Positions 34,461 through 42,671 of a stretch of DNA of 64,000 nt are shown here, piece by piece. Numbering within the stretch: the first letter of the stretch is position 1; each line of letters begins with the position of its first letter. The notes below the pieces were generated by a model. It had not been told where the DNA came from and searched no databases. It was given only the letters and a program-made list of their open reading frames with translations. The stretch lies in the NCBI RefSeq assembly GCF_039729195.1, contig NZ_CP155796.1:4774001-4838000 (forward strand). Reading direction: 5' to 3'. Made by a program: the position numbers and the translations under genes. The DNA comes from Mycobacterium sp. DL (GTDB lineage Bacteria; Actinomycetota; Actinomycetes; Mycobacteriales; Mycobacteriaceae).

Positions 34461-35528
34461 TCAGTGTGCTGATGAGTCTGCGAACGCCACTGCGGTGCCG
34501 TCGACCTCGAGGCGCACCATGGCGCCGACCGCGGGTGGATTGATGCTGTGCTGGCGAACGGTGATCGGCGCATGACCGTCTCCCAGGGCGACCGTCAACA
34601 TCACGTCGTGCCCGCGGAACTCCGAAGCCAGCACCGTGGCCGCCCGGTTGGCGGCGGCAGTCTGTCGGTCGCTGACGGTGACGGCGGTCAGCTGCTCGGG
34701 GCGCAGCATGAGCGTGGCGGACCCGGCAACGGAGGTGTTGTGTACCGGCAATCGACCGAGCGCGGATTCGGCTGTGTCACCGTCGACCGTGCACGGCAGC
34801 AGCACACACTCGCCGAGGAACTCGGCGGTGAACAGATCGCCGGGTGCGCGGTAAACCTCCTCGGGTGTACCGACTTTGGTGAATCGACCGTCACGCATCA
34901 CAGCGACCTGGGTGGCGGCCGAAAGCGCTTCCTGCTGATCGTGGGTGACCAGCAGCGTGGTCACGCCGGCATCGGCGAGCAGTGCCGTGACGGCCTTGCG
35001 GGTCGAGGCCCGCAATCCGGTGTCCAACGCGCTGAACGGTTCGTCGAGCAGCATCAGCGCGGGACGGCGGGCGAGTGCGCGTGCGAGCGCGACGCGCTGC
35101 TGCTGACCGCCGGAGAGTTCGTGCGGCCTGCGCTGCGCATAGGACTCGTCGAGCGACACCGTGGCAAGCAGTTCGGTCACTCGGGAGTGGGCGCGGCGCG
35201 CATTGCCGTTGAGTCCGTAGGCGATGTTCTGGCCGACCGTGAGGTGGGGGAACAGGGCGCCGTCCTGCGCAACGTAGCCGACGCCGCGACGGTGCGGTGG
35301 AGTGCTCCTCCCGGGTGCCGCCACCTCACGTCCGGAGATGGAAACCGTTCCGGCATCGGGTGTCTCGAAGCCCGCGATGAGTCGCAGCAGCGTGGTCTTG
35401 CCGCAGCCCGACGCACCCACGACTGCGGTGATGGTGCCGGCGCCGACCTCGAGGTCGATGCCGTGCAACACCGGTTGGCCGCCGAACGACTTGGCCAGAC
35501 CGGCGACCTCGACGGCATCGGACGTCAC
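34461..35528 (-). CDS. fbpC: ABC transporter ATPase for ferric iron (FbpC-like)
   Basis: GTG 35528 overlaps the permease stop (GTGA) and gives 355 residues. It has Walker A GASGCGKTT, the ABC signature LSGGQQQRVALARAL, Walker B LMLLDEPFSALD and switch His VTHDQQEA, followed by a C-terminal regulatory TOBE-type domain. It belongs to the Fe3+/sulfate/spermidine importer ATPases. It forms an operon with the binding protein and permease; the upstream IdeR-like box supports iron as cargo. Confidence 0.9.
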   Translation of the reverse strand: MTSDAVEVAGLAKSFGGQPVLHGIDLEVGAGTITAVVGASGCGKTTLLRLIAGFETPDAGTVSISGREVAAPGRSTPPHRRGVGYVAQDGALFPHLTVGQNIAYGLNGNARRAHSRVTELLATVSLDESYAQRRPHELSGGQQQRVALARALARRPALMLLDEPFSALDTGLRASTRKAVTALLADAGVTTLLVTHDQQEALSAATQVAVMRDGRFTKVGTPEEVYRAPGDLFTAEFLGECVLLPCTVDGDTAESALGRLPVHNTSVAGSATLMLRPEQLTAVTVSDRQTAAANRAATVLASEFRGHDVMLTVALGDGHAPITVRQHSINPPAVGAMVRLEVDGTAVAFADSSAH

Positions 35529-37096
35529 AGCGCGGCCGCCTTCGTCGACTGCCTGAACAGCACCACCGTCACCGGCACCGACAGCGCGACCAGGAGGAAC
35601 GCATACGGCGACGCGCCCGCGTAATCCAACTCGCTGGACAACGACCAGAACCGCATCGCCAGCGTGTTCGTGCCGGTGGGCGCGAGCAGCAGTGTGGCGG
35701 TCAGTTCGGTGGCCACCGCGACGAACACCAGTGAGGCGCCCGCCGCGGCCGCAGGTGCGGTGAGCCGCAACGTGACTCGCAGGAACGTCCAGGTGGGCGA
35801 GACGCCCAGCGACCGGGATGCCTCTTCCATGCTCGGCGGCACCTGGGCCAGTCCGGATCGCAGGTTGACCATTGCCCGGGGCAGGAACAACAGCACGTAG
35901 GCGGCCAGCACCAACGTCACCGTCTGGTAGAGCGCAGGCAGGTACCGGATCGCCACCGTCACCAATGCGAGCGCGGTGACGATGCCCGGCATCGAGCTGG
36001 TGACGAAGTTGGAACCCTCGACGAAGCGGGCGAAGAAACCCGTGTAGCGCACGGCGACCCACGCGAACGGAAACGCCAGCACCGTCGTCAGCGCCGCGGC
36101 CGCGGCGGCCAGCGTGATCGTCTGCAGCGCGGAGTCCACGACGCCGCCGTCCAGCCATGCCCGGGGGCCGCCCTTCCACAGCCACCGCCCGATGATCCAC
36201 GTCGGCACGCCGAGGGACAGCACGGCCAGCACCACCATCGCCAGGCTGGCCGGAAACATCATGGCGCCCAGCGGGTGTGGTGTGGCGGTGCGCTGGGATC
36301 CAGAGCCGATCCTGGAGTACCGGGCACCGCCCCGGGCCGCCGCCTCACCGACGATCAAGACCAGGCACAGCAGTATCAGCACCCCGGCCAGTGTGCTCCC
36401 CGCCGCGCCGTTGAACGTGGCCTGGAACTGTTCGAAGATCGCCGTGGTGAAGGTGTTGAAGCGCAGCATCGCGAAGGCGCCGTACTCGGCGAGCAGATGC
36501 ACTCCGATCAGCAATGCGCCGCCGAGGATCGCCAGCCGTAGTTGCGGCAGCACCACGCGCCGGAAGGCGGTTGCGGCGCTCGAGCCCAGCGCCCTGGCGG
36601 ACTCCTCGATGGCGGGGTCGAGTCTGCGCAGTGTGGCCGCGGCCGGCACATAGGCAAAAGGGAAGTAGGACATGGTCGCCACCAGGACACCCGCCCAGAA
36701 ACCATGCAGTGACGGGATGACGCTGACCCAGGCATAGCTGTTGATGAACGCCGGCACCGCGACCGGCGCGACGAACAACGGGCGCCACACCGCTCGACCG
36801 GGCAGGTCGGTGCGCTCGACCAGCCACGCGGCGCCGACGCCGAGCACGAGGCACAGCGGCACCGTCACGACCACCAGCCCGACGGTGTTGACCAGCAGTT
36901 CACCGACGCGGGGCCGGGCCAGCAGTTCGTAGAGCCGGCCGGTTCCGAGGGTGGCCATGGACCAGAGCACGTAGCCGATCGGGATGAACGTCGCCGCCAC
37001 CAGCAGCGCCACCCCGGCACTGACGACGGGCCCGGGGCGCGCCCTGCCCGGTGCGGGGGTCGGCGGTGCTTCGAGGGACGGGTCGGTCGTGACCAC
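35525..37096 (-). CDS. fbpB: ABC transporter permease for ferric iron (FbpB-like, fused double permease)
   Basis: The 523-residue protein has two tandem binding-protein-dependent permease domains of about six TM helices each. EAA loops read LDPAIEESARALGSSAATAFRRVVLP and, in the second half, PPSMEEASRSLGVSPTWTFLRVTL. This fused form is typical of FbpB. GTG 37096 directly follows the TAG of fbpA, and its stop overlaps fbpC. It carries iron across the plasma membrane. Confidence 0.92.
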   Translation of the reverse strand: MVTTDPSLEAPPTPAPGRARPGPVVSAGVALLVAATFIPIGYVLWSMATLGTGRLYELLARPRVGELLVNTVGLVVVTVPLCLVLGVGAAWLVERTDLPGRAVWRPLFVAPVAVPAFINSYAWVSVIPSLHGFWAGVLVATMSYFPFAYVPAAATLRRLDPAIEESARALGSSAATAFRRVVLPQLRLAILGGALLIGVHLLAEYGAFAMLRFNTFTTAIFEQFQATFNGAAGSTLAGVLILLCLVLIVGEAAARGGARYSRIGSGSQRTATPHPLGAMMFPASLAMVVLAVLSLGVPTWIIGRWLWKGGPRAWLDGGVVDSALQTITLAAAAAALTTVLAFPFAWVAVRYTGFFARFVEGSNFVTSSMPGIVTALALVTVAIRYLPALYQTVTLVLAAYVLLFLPRAMVNLRSGLAQVPPSMEEASRSLGVSPTWTFLRVTLRLTAPAAAAGASLVFVAVATELTATLLLAPTGTNTLAMRFWSLSSELDYAGASPYAFLLVALSVPVTVVLFRQSTKAAAL

Positions 37097-38113
37097 CTAG
37101 AGCAGGCCGGCCTTGGTCATCAGATCGGTCACCTGCTGGGAGTCGAGGTCGGACGGGTTGACCGCAGGGGCCTGCAACTGGTCCAGCGGTACGAGCGCTT
37201 TGTTGGCGGGCACCCCGCTGGCCACCGGGTACTCGAACGAGGTGCCGTTCTCGAGCACCTCCTGGCCGGCCCTGCTGGTGATGAAGGTCAGGAGCTTCTG
37301 CGCGTCGTCCTTCTTGTCACTCGACTCCAGGATGCCGCCGCCCGAAATGGACACGAAGGCGCCCGGATCCTCGTTGCGGAAGTAGTGCAGCGCAGTGTTG
37401 TTGCTGATCTCTTTCGTCTCGGCCTGGTCGCGGAACCAGTAGTAGTGGTAGATCACGCCACCGTCGACCTCGCCGTCGTTGACCGCGCGCAACGTCGCGA
37501 TGTTGTCGGAGAAGATCTCGGCGTTGGATTTCATGCCCGCGAGCCACTGCGCGGTGGCCGGTTCTCCGGTCAGCTGCAACATCGCCGCGACGATGGCCTG
37601 GAAGTCGGGTTTGACCGGGGGCGCTCCCCAGCGCCCGCTCCACTCCGGGCGCTCCAGATCCATGATCGACGCGGGAAGCTGCGCCTCGCTGAGCCTTTCG
37701 GTGTTGTACGCGAACACCGTCGTGCGTGCGGCCACCCCGGTCCACTTGTCCGTCGACGGCCGGAACTGGGGCGGCACCTGTGCGATGGTCGCCTGGTCGA
37801 CGTCGGTGAACAGGCCGGCCTCCTCGACCGCGGCCATGGCCGGAGAGTTCTCGGTCAGGAAAACGTCTGCGGGGGAGGAGGAGCCCTCGGCGATCAGTTG
37901 GTTGCCGAGCTCGGTGTCGCCACCCTGCCGATAGGTGACCTCGATGCCGGTCTCCTCGGTGAACGCATCGATCCACTCCTTGGTGAGGGACTCGTGCTGG
38001 GCGTTGTAGATCAGCAGGCCCTCGGACTCGTTCGACGACGAACATCCGGTCAGTCCGATCGCGAGCACGACGGTGAACAGCAGCGGTATGACTCGACCAC
38101 GGGGGACGCGCAT
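37097..38113 (-). CDS. fbpA: Iron-binding lipoprotein of an ABC importer (FbpA-like)
   Basis: ATG 38113 gives 338 residues: signal peptide with lipobox LTGC, then the Fe3+-binding-protein fold (LLIYNAQHESLTKEWIDAFTEETGIEV, SSPADVFLTENSPAM, VIYHYYWFRDQ). The adjacent tyrosines of YHYYW fit the Tyr ligands of bacterial transferrin-like FbpA proteins. The mature lipoprotein would be tethered to the outer face of the plasma membrane. The operon lies downstream of an IdeR-like box at 38133-38151. Confidence 0.9.
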   Translation of the reverse strand: MRVPRGRVIPLLFTVVLAIGLTGCSSSNESEGLLIYNAQHESLTKEWIDAFTEETGIEVTYRQGGDTELGNQLIAEGSSSPADVFLTENSPAMAAVEEAGLFTDVDQATIAQVPPQFRPSTDKWTGVAARTTVFAYNTERLSEAQLPASIMDLERPEWSGRWGAPPVKPDFQAIVAAMLQLTGEPATAQWLAGMKSNAEIFSDNIATLRAVNDGEVDGGVIYHYYWFRDQAETKEISNNTALHYFRNEDPGAFVSISGGGILESSDKKDDAQKLLTFITSRAGQEVLENGTSFEYPVASGVPANKALVPLDQLQAPAVNPSDLDSQQVTDLMTKAGLL

Positions 38114-38132
38114 CCGGGATCCTTTCCTCGAG

Positions 38133-38151
38133 TGAGGTGAGGTTGGCCTAA
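38133..38151. promoter_or_regulatory. IdeR/DtxR-type iron box
   Basis: TGAGGTGAGGTTGGCCTAA matches the 19-bp IdeR consensus TTAGGTTAGGCTAACCTAA at 14 positions, including the CCTAA half-site and the left AGGT. It is 20 bases upstream of the fbpA start, where a bound repressor would block transcription. It supports repression of the iron importer in high iron. Confidence 0.72.
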
Positions 38152-38239
38152 GGAAGATACCCGGGCTTGCTTGGAGGTTGCTGTGACCGATGGAGCGGAC
38201 TCGGCGCCGCGGCGTCCGGGCGGGTCCTAGGCTGGACCG

Positions 38240-39040
38240 GTGGATGTGCACGCCCGTAACAACGTCACGATCGTCGGCGCGCCGGGGGCGCCGGTGCTGA
38301 TGTTGGCGCACGGGTTCGGTTGCGACCAGAATCTGTGGTGGCCGGTCGCGGACCTGCTCCAGTCCGAGTTCCAGTTGGTGCTCCTTGATCATGTGGGTTG
38401 TGGAGCGTCGGATCCGAGCGCGTGGGACGCCGACAAGTACTCGTCGCTGTCGGGTTACGCCCAGGACATCGTCGAGATCGCGCGTGAACTCGACCTGCGT
38501 GATGTGGTGTACGTCGGTCACTCCGTCGCGGCGATGATGGGCGTGCTCGCGGTCATCGCCGACCCGTCCCGGTTCGCGAAGTTGATCATGCTCACGCCGT
38601 CGCCTCGATACATCGACGACGGCGACTACCGCGGCGGATTCTCCCGCGCCGACATCGACGAGTTGCTGGAGTCGATGGAGATGAACTACCTGGGTTGGTC
38701 GCACGCGATCGCGCCGGTGATCATGGGCAACACCGAGCGTCCCGACCTGAGCAGGAAACTCGAGGCGGCGTTCTGCCGAACCGATCCGGCGTGCGCCCGG
38801 ATCTTCGCGCGCGCGACCTTCCTGTCCGACAATCGTGGCGATCTCGCCCAGGTGTCCGTGCCCACCTTGGTGATCGAGTGCGCCCAGGATGCGATCGCAC
38901 CGCAGGGTGTCGGGCAGTTCGTTCGCGATCACATCCCCGGCAGTCGACTGGTCACCCTCGACGCCAGCGGGCACTGCCCCCACGTGAGCGACCCCGGACC
39001 GACCGCGCTCGCCATCGCCGAATTCGCCAGGGCCTCATGA
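38240..39040 (+). CDS. RsbQ-like alpha/beta hydrolase
   Basis: The 266-residue alpha/beta hydrolase belongs to the RsbQ/KAI2/D14 group: GHSVAAMMG nucleophile (S95), acid in CAQDAIAP (D217) and base in DASGHCPH (H245), spaced as in RsbQ. GTG 38240 lies six bases after a -10-like TAGGCT (38228-38233), so it is probably leaderless. It overlaps the next gene, a PAS-PP2C phosphatase, by four bases (ATGA). In Bacillus subtilis RsbQ supplies a hydrophobic signal to RsbP. The pair is therefore a likely stress or ligand sensor. Confidence 0.85.
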   Translation: MDVHARNNVTIVGAPGAPVLMLAHGFGCDQNLWWPVADLLQSEFQLVLLDHVGCGASDPSAWDADKYSSLSGYAQDIVEIARELDLRDVVYVGHSVAAMMGVLAVIADPSRFAKLIMLTPSPRYIDDGDYRGGFSRADIDELLESMEMNYLGWSHAIAPVIMGNTERPDLSRKLEAAFCRTDPACARIFARATFLSDNRGDLAQVSVPTLVIECAQDAIAPQGVGQFVRDHIPGSRLVTLDASGHCPHVSDPGPTALAIAEFARAS

Positions 39041-40191
39041 TCGACGCGGACATCGAGGATCTGTGGGAGCACGCCCCAAGCGGCCACCTCATCGCCGACC
39101 CGGGCGGACGGATCCTGCGGGCCAACACGACCCTGCTCCGGTGGCTGGGGTACGAGCCGGATGAGCTGCGCGGCAAGCTGATCGGCGACCTGTTGACACC
39201 CGGTGGGCGCATTCACTACGACACCCACTTCGGGCCGCTGCTGCGGATGAAGGGCGAGCTTGCGGGCGTCACCGTCGACCTGGTCACGGCGCAGGGAACC
39301 CGCCTGCCGATGTTCCTGACCGCCAACGTCAAGACCGGCGAGGACGGCCGGCCCGAGCTCGTCCGGATCAGCGCATTGGACGCCACCGACCGCCGAACGT
39401 ATGAGCAGGCACTTCTTGAGCAGCGCCGGTTGGCCGAGGCCGAGCAGGCGCGCGTCAGGGTGTTCGCCGACACGCTGCGTCGCTCGTTGCTGCCGCCGGT
39501 GCTCTCGCCGCCGCCCGGTCTCGATGCCGCCGACTACTACTACGCCGCCTCGGTCGAGGACATCGGTGGCGACTTCTACGACTTGTTCCCGCTGACCGAT
39601 TCGACATGGGGGTTCTTCCTCGGAGACGTCATCGGGAAAGGTGTCGACGCCGCCGTCATGACCGGGCTGACGAGGTACGTGCTGCGCTCCGCGGCGGTGT
39701 CCGATCACGATCCCGTGCGGGTGCTGCACAATCTCAACTCGGTGCTCACCCAGAAGCTGGGGATCACCAGCAGCAGCCTGTGCACCGTGATCTACGGCAA
39801 TCTGACCAAGCGCGACAACGGTTTCGACATCGAGCTGGGTAGCGGAGGTCATCCGCCACCGTTGCTGCTGGGTGCCGACGGCAGTGCCGCCTACGCCGAC
39901 ACGGTCGGCGGCCAGGCCGTGGGGATCACGAGCACACCGCACTTCGTCGCGCACCGATTGCATCTGGCCCCGGGGGACACGCTGGTGCTCTACACCGACG
40001 GATTGACCGAGGCGAGCACCGGTATCGGCCGCGAGCGCTACGACGACGAAGGCGCGTTGTTGAGCTTCGCGCAGGCCCACGCCCCCTCGTCGGCGCAGGC
40101 CATCGTCGACGCGGTGCACGGCCTCCTGCTGGACCTCGGCGACGGTGTGCAGGATGACACCGCGCTGCTCGCGCTCGGCGTCCCCGCCTAG
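39037..40191 (+). CDS. PAS-PP2C phosphatase (RsbP-like)
   Basis: The 384-residue protein has an N-terminal PAS domain (about 5-115, APSGHLIADPGGRILRANTTLLRWLGYEPDEL) and a short coiled coil (118-150, EQRRLAEAEQARVRVF). A SpoIIE-type PP2C phosphatase follows (about 160-384), with metal aspartates in DIGGDFYD, GDVIGKGVDAA and GVQDDTAL. This is the RsbP layout. In Bacillus RsbP dephosphorylates the anti-anti-sigma factor RsbV. No RsbV or RsbW gene is in the window, so the partner is unknown. A long hairpin follows the stop. Confidence 0.86.
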   Translation: MIDADIEDLWEHAPSGHLIADPGGRILRANTTLLRWLGYEPDELRGKLIGDLLTPGGRIHYDTHFGPLLRMKGELAGVTVDLVTAQGTRLPMFLTANVKTGEDGRPELVRISALDATDRRTYEQALLEQRRLAEAEQARVRVFADTLRRSLLPPVLSPPPGLDAADYYYAASVEDIGGDFYDLFPLTDSTWGFFLGDVIGKGVDAAVMTGLTRYVLRSAAVSDHDPVRVLHNLNSVLTQKLGITSSSLCTVIYGNLTKRDNGFDIELGSGGHPPPLLLGADGSAAYADTVGGQAVGITSTPHFVAHRLHLAPGDTLVLYTDGLTEASTGIGRERYDDEGALLSFAQAHAPSSAQAIVDAVHGLLLDLGDGVQDDTALLALGVPA

Positions 40192-40194
40192 CTT

Positions 40195-40257
40195 CGCCGG
40201 AATTGCAGTCCAACAGCGCGCTTCTCGAAAAGGTGCTGCTGGAATGCAATTCCGGCG
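40195..40257. terminator. Long hairpin between convergent genes
   Basis: Perfect 13-base arms CGCCGGAATTGCA and TGCAATTCCGGCG, extended inward with two mismatches, enclose a 17-base loop. It lies four bases after the RsbP-like stop and 13 bases before the end of the convergent LigD-type gene, so it may be a bidirectional terminator. Its core GGAATTGCA resembles that of the hairpin at 53732-53795. Confidence 0.7.
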
Positions 40258-40270
40258 CGGAGGGGGTGGG

Positions 40271-41224
40271 CTACGAGGACTGCCGGCGGGTCCGGGCGCG
40301 CCGCTTGCCCTCGTGCATCGCCGCCACCCGCGCGACGGGAATCGTGCGGCCGAACTCGATCAGCTCGGGTGCAAGCCGCTGCGGGTCGGGCATCGACTCC
40401 GTCCATGACGGTCGGCCGACGAGAGCTTCCAGCGCCGTGTGGACGGTGAAATCGGCTGGTGTGATGTCCTCGAGTTCGTCCCAGTCGAGCGGGAACGACA
40501 CCGGGGTACCCGCACGGAGCCGGGGGCTGTACGCGGCGGCCACGGTGGCCCCGCCGGCCCGGGTGGAGTCGACGAACACCTTGCCGCCGCGGTCGGCAAC
40601 GATGAACGCCGTCGTCGCGATCGACGGGTCGAGGGCTTCGGCACGGGCCGCCAGCGCCCGCGTCGCCGCCGCCACATCATCGACCGGAGCGCTTTCGTCG
40701 ATGGGCACGAAGACGTGAATGCCTTTGGCGCCGCTGGTCTTCGGCGCACCGCTCAAGCCGTTGTCGGCCAGTGCCTGCCTCACCAGGTGGGCGACGGCCA
40801 CCACCTTCGAGAAGTCCTCGTCGGGCGGGTCCAGATCGAGCACCAGGTGTGTGGGCCGGTAGACGTCGCCGGCCAGCCCGAGTGTCGGGTGGTACTCCAC
40901 GGCACGTTGATTGGCCAACCACAGCAGCGTGCGCCGGTCGTCGCACAGTGCATAGTGCACTTCGCGTTTGGAGGCCTCCGCCCACATCGGCACGGTCCGT
41001 ACCCAGTCCGGTGTGTACTTGGGCACGTTTTTCTGCATGAACGGCTTCTGGCCGCGCAGCACCCGCAGCACCGTGAGCGGCCGCCCCGCGAGAGCGGGCA
41101 GTAGGCGGTCGGCGACCGCGTCGAGGTAGTCGACGAGGTCGCGCTTGGTGGCCCCGGCCTCGGGGCTCAACGGCTCATCGAGGTTGGTCAGGTCAACGCC
41201 GGCGCGCTGTTCGCTGACGGCCAC
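40271..41224 (-). CDS. LigD-type DNA/RNA polymerase (archaeo-eukaryotic primase family)
   Basis: This 317-residue stand-alone polymerase domain has the catalytic DLDPP (metal aspartates), SGAKGIHVFVPI (His in the active site) and the LGQKPFMQKNVPK-like block LRGQKPFMQKN. The ligase and nuclease domains of LigD are absent. Free LigD-Pol paralogues (PolD-type) of mycobacteria fill short gaps and insert ribonucleotides. ATG 41224 follows the SDR gene stop by three bases, so it is probably in an operon with SDR and cupin genes. A role in repair is likely but unproven. Confidence 0.85.
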   Translation of the reverse strand: MAVSEQRAGVDLTNLDEPLSPEAGATKRDLVDYLDAVADRLLPALAGRPLTVLRVLRGQKPFMQKNVPKYTPDWVRTVPMWAEASKREVHYALCDDRRTLLWLANQRAVEYHPTLGLAGDVYRPTHLVLDLDPPDEDFSKVVAVAHLVRQALADNGLSGAPKTSGAKGIHVFVPIDESAPVDDVAAATRALAARAEALDPSIATTAFIVADRGGKVFVDSTRAGGATVAAAYSPRLRAGTPVSFPLDWDELEDITPADFTVHTALEALVGRPSWTESMPDPQRLAPELIEFGRTIPVARVAAMHEGKRRARTRRQSS

Positions 41225-41227
41225 AGG

Positions 41228-42022
41228 TCATCCGGCGGTCGTGTAGATGCCACCGTCGACCGGGATGATCGCTCCGGTGAGGTACGAGCCCGCCCTGCTC
41301 GTGAGGAACACGGCGATGCCGGCCATGTCGTCGTCGCGCCCGATCCGGCGCAGTGGCGCCGCCTCGGCGATCGCATCGCCGTAGGTCTCGAGGGTGGCCG
41401 CCATCATCTTCGACGGAAATGGCCCTGGCGCAACAGCATTGACGGTGACATGCTGCGGGCCCAGTTCGCGGGCGAGCACCCGGGTCAGCTGATGCAGCGC
41501 CGCCTTGCTGCTGGCATAGGAGTAGGTAGGCATCGAGCTGACGCGTAGGCCGTCGATGCTGCCGATGTTGACGACCCTGGCGGGATCCTCTGCGGTGCCC
41601 GCGGCCTTCAGCGCGGGAAGAAGCGCCTGGACCATCCAGAACGGCGACTTGACGTTGAGGTCGAGCACCTTGTCCCATGCCGAGTCGGGAAAGCTCTCGA
41701 TGGGCTCACCCCAGGTGGCTCCGGCGTTGTTGACCAGGATGTGAAGTTCGCCGTCCGCGGTGACGAGGTCGGCCAGCCTGGTGCATTCGTCGTGCCGGGA
41801 CAGGTCGGCGGCGATGGCCTGCACGTCGCCGAACTCGGACAGGTCCGCCCGTGCCTGTTCGCAGGCGTCCGCCTTGCGGGAGCTCACCACAACACGGGCG
41901 CCGGCCTGCAGCAGCCCGCGGGCCATCATCAGGCCGATGCCACGGGTACCTCCGGTGACCAGCGCCCGTTTGCCGGTGAGATCAAAAAGCTCTGCGTGGG
42001 AGCTGAATTGAGCGGTGGTCAT
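41228..42022 (-). CDS. Short-chain dehydrogenase/reductase
   Basis: The 264-residue SDR has the cofactor motif TGGTRGIG, NNAGA, catalytic S/YxxxK (INIGSIDG...YSYASSKAAL) and PGPFPSKM near the end. The Arg in SSRKAD after beta-2 favours NADP(H). ATG 42022 overlaps the cupin stop by one base (TGATG). The substrate is unknown. The adjacent cupin and the sulfatase beyond suggest a small catabolic group, but they are divergent. Family certain. Confidence 0.9.
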   Translation of the reverse strand: MTTAQFSSHAELFDLTGKRALVTGGTRGIGLMMARGLLQAGARVVVSSRKADACEQARADLSEFGDVQAIAADLSRHDECTRLADLVTADGELHILVNNAGATWGEPIESFPDSAWDKVLDLNVKSPFWMVQALLPALKAAGTAEDPARVVNIGSIDGLRVSSMPTYSYASSKAALHQLTRVLARELGPQHVTVNAVAPGPFPSKMMAATLETYGDAIAEAAPLRRIGRDDDMAGIAVFLTSRAGSYLTGAIIPVDGGIYTTAG

Positions 42023-42462
42023 CAGGAGGCCGTCTCCGTGTCGGGTGGCGGTGTGCCGACCAGCACCGCGCTGAGCCGGCAGCCGTCGGCCCCGGCTCGC
42101 CACGCGTGGTCGACGCCGGTCAGCACCACCAGGTCGCCCTGTCCGAGTCGGTGGGCGCCGTCGTCGAGCACCAGGTCGACGCTGCCCGACAACACCGTCT
42201 GCAGGTCGAGGGTGTCGGTGTGATGCATCGGTGTCTCGGAGTCGGGTCCGAGCTCGACCACCATCCATCTGACGTGACCGGGGGCGATGCCCTGGTCGAT
42301 CAGGGGTGCGGTACCTGTGGGACGGCTCGGGGGTGGACTCGTCGTCGTCGCGTACGGGATGCCCATCGCGAAGCCGGGTGCCAACTGGTCCAGCGACAGC
42401 CCATCCTGGCTGACGACGCAGGACCTGCCGTCGGCGTCGACTCCGGTGATCACGGTTCTCAC
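42022..42462 (-). CDS. Cupin-domain protein
   Basis: The 146-residue product has one conserved cupin barrel: HHTDTLDLQTVLSGSVDLVLDDG (metal-binding His pair) and the second motif GDLVVLTGVDHAWRAG. GTG 42462 follows the purine-rich GGGAGAGGGAG. It is translated just upstream of the SDR with a one-base overlap. Single-domain cupins act as dioxygenases, isomerases or small-molecule sensors; nothing decides between them here. Confidence 0.82.
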   Translation of the reverse strand: MRTVITGVDADGRSCVVSQDGLSLDQLAPGFAMGIPYATTTSPPPSRPTGTAPLIDQGIAPGHVRWMVVELGPDSETPMHHTDTLDLQTVLSGSVDLVLDDGAHRLGQGDLVVLTGVDHAWRAGADGCRLSAVLVGTPPPDTETAS

Positions 42463-42671
42463 TGCTTTCGGCTCCCTCTCCCGTCGGATTGTGTCCGCCC
42501 TGCATCATGCGCCAACACAGCGCCGCCGCGAGGAACCGGGGTGAGATCAGGGGTATCACGCGGTCATCGCGTGTCGGCCGGGATTTGTGCCTACGATCTG
42601 CACTGAGTGCTCCAGGAGGCGGGCGCTCGGCCGGCCGGCGTGGGCCTCCCAGCTCGGAAGGCGCACTGACC

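Noticed and set aside
40189..40270. Transposon-type inverted repeats (MITE) at the hairpin
   Set aside because: No target-site duplication seen and the position between convergent genes fits a terminator better; kept only as a hairpin.
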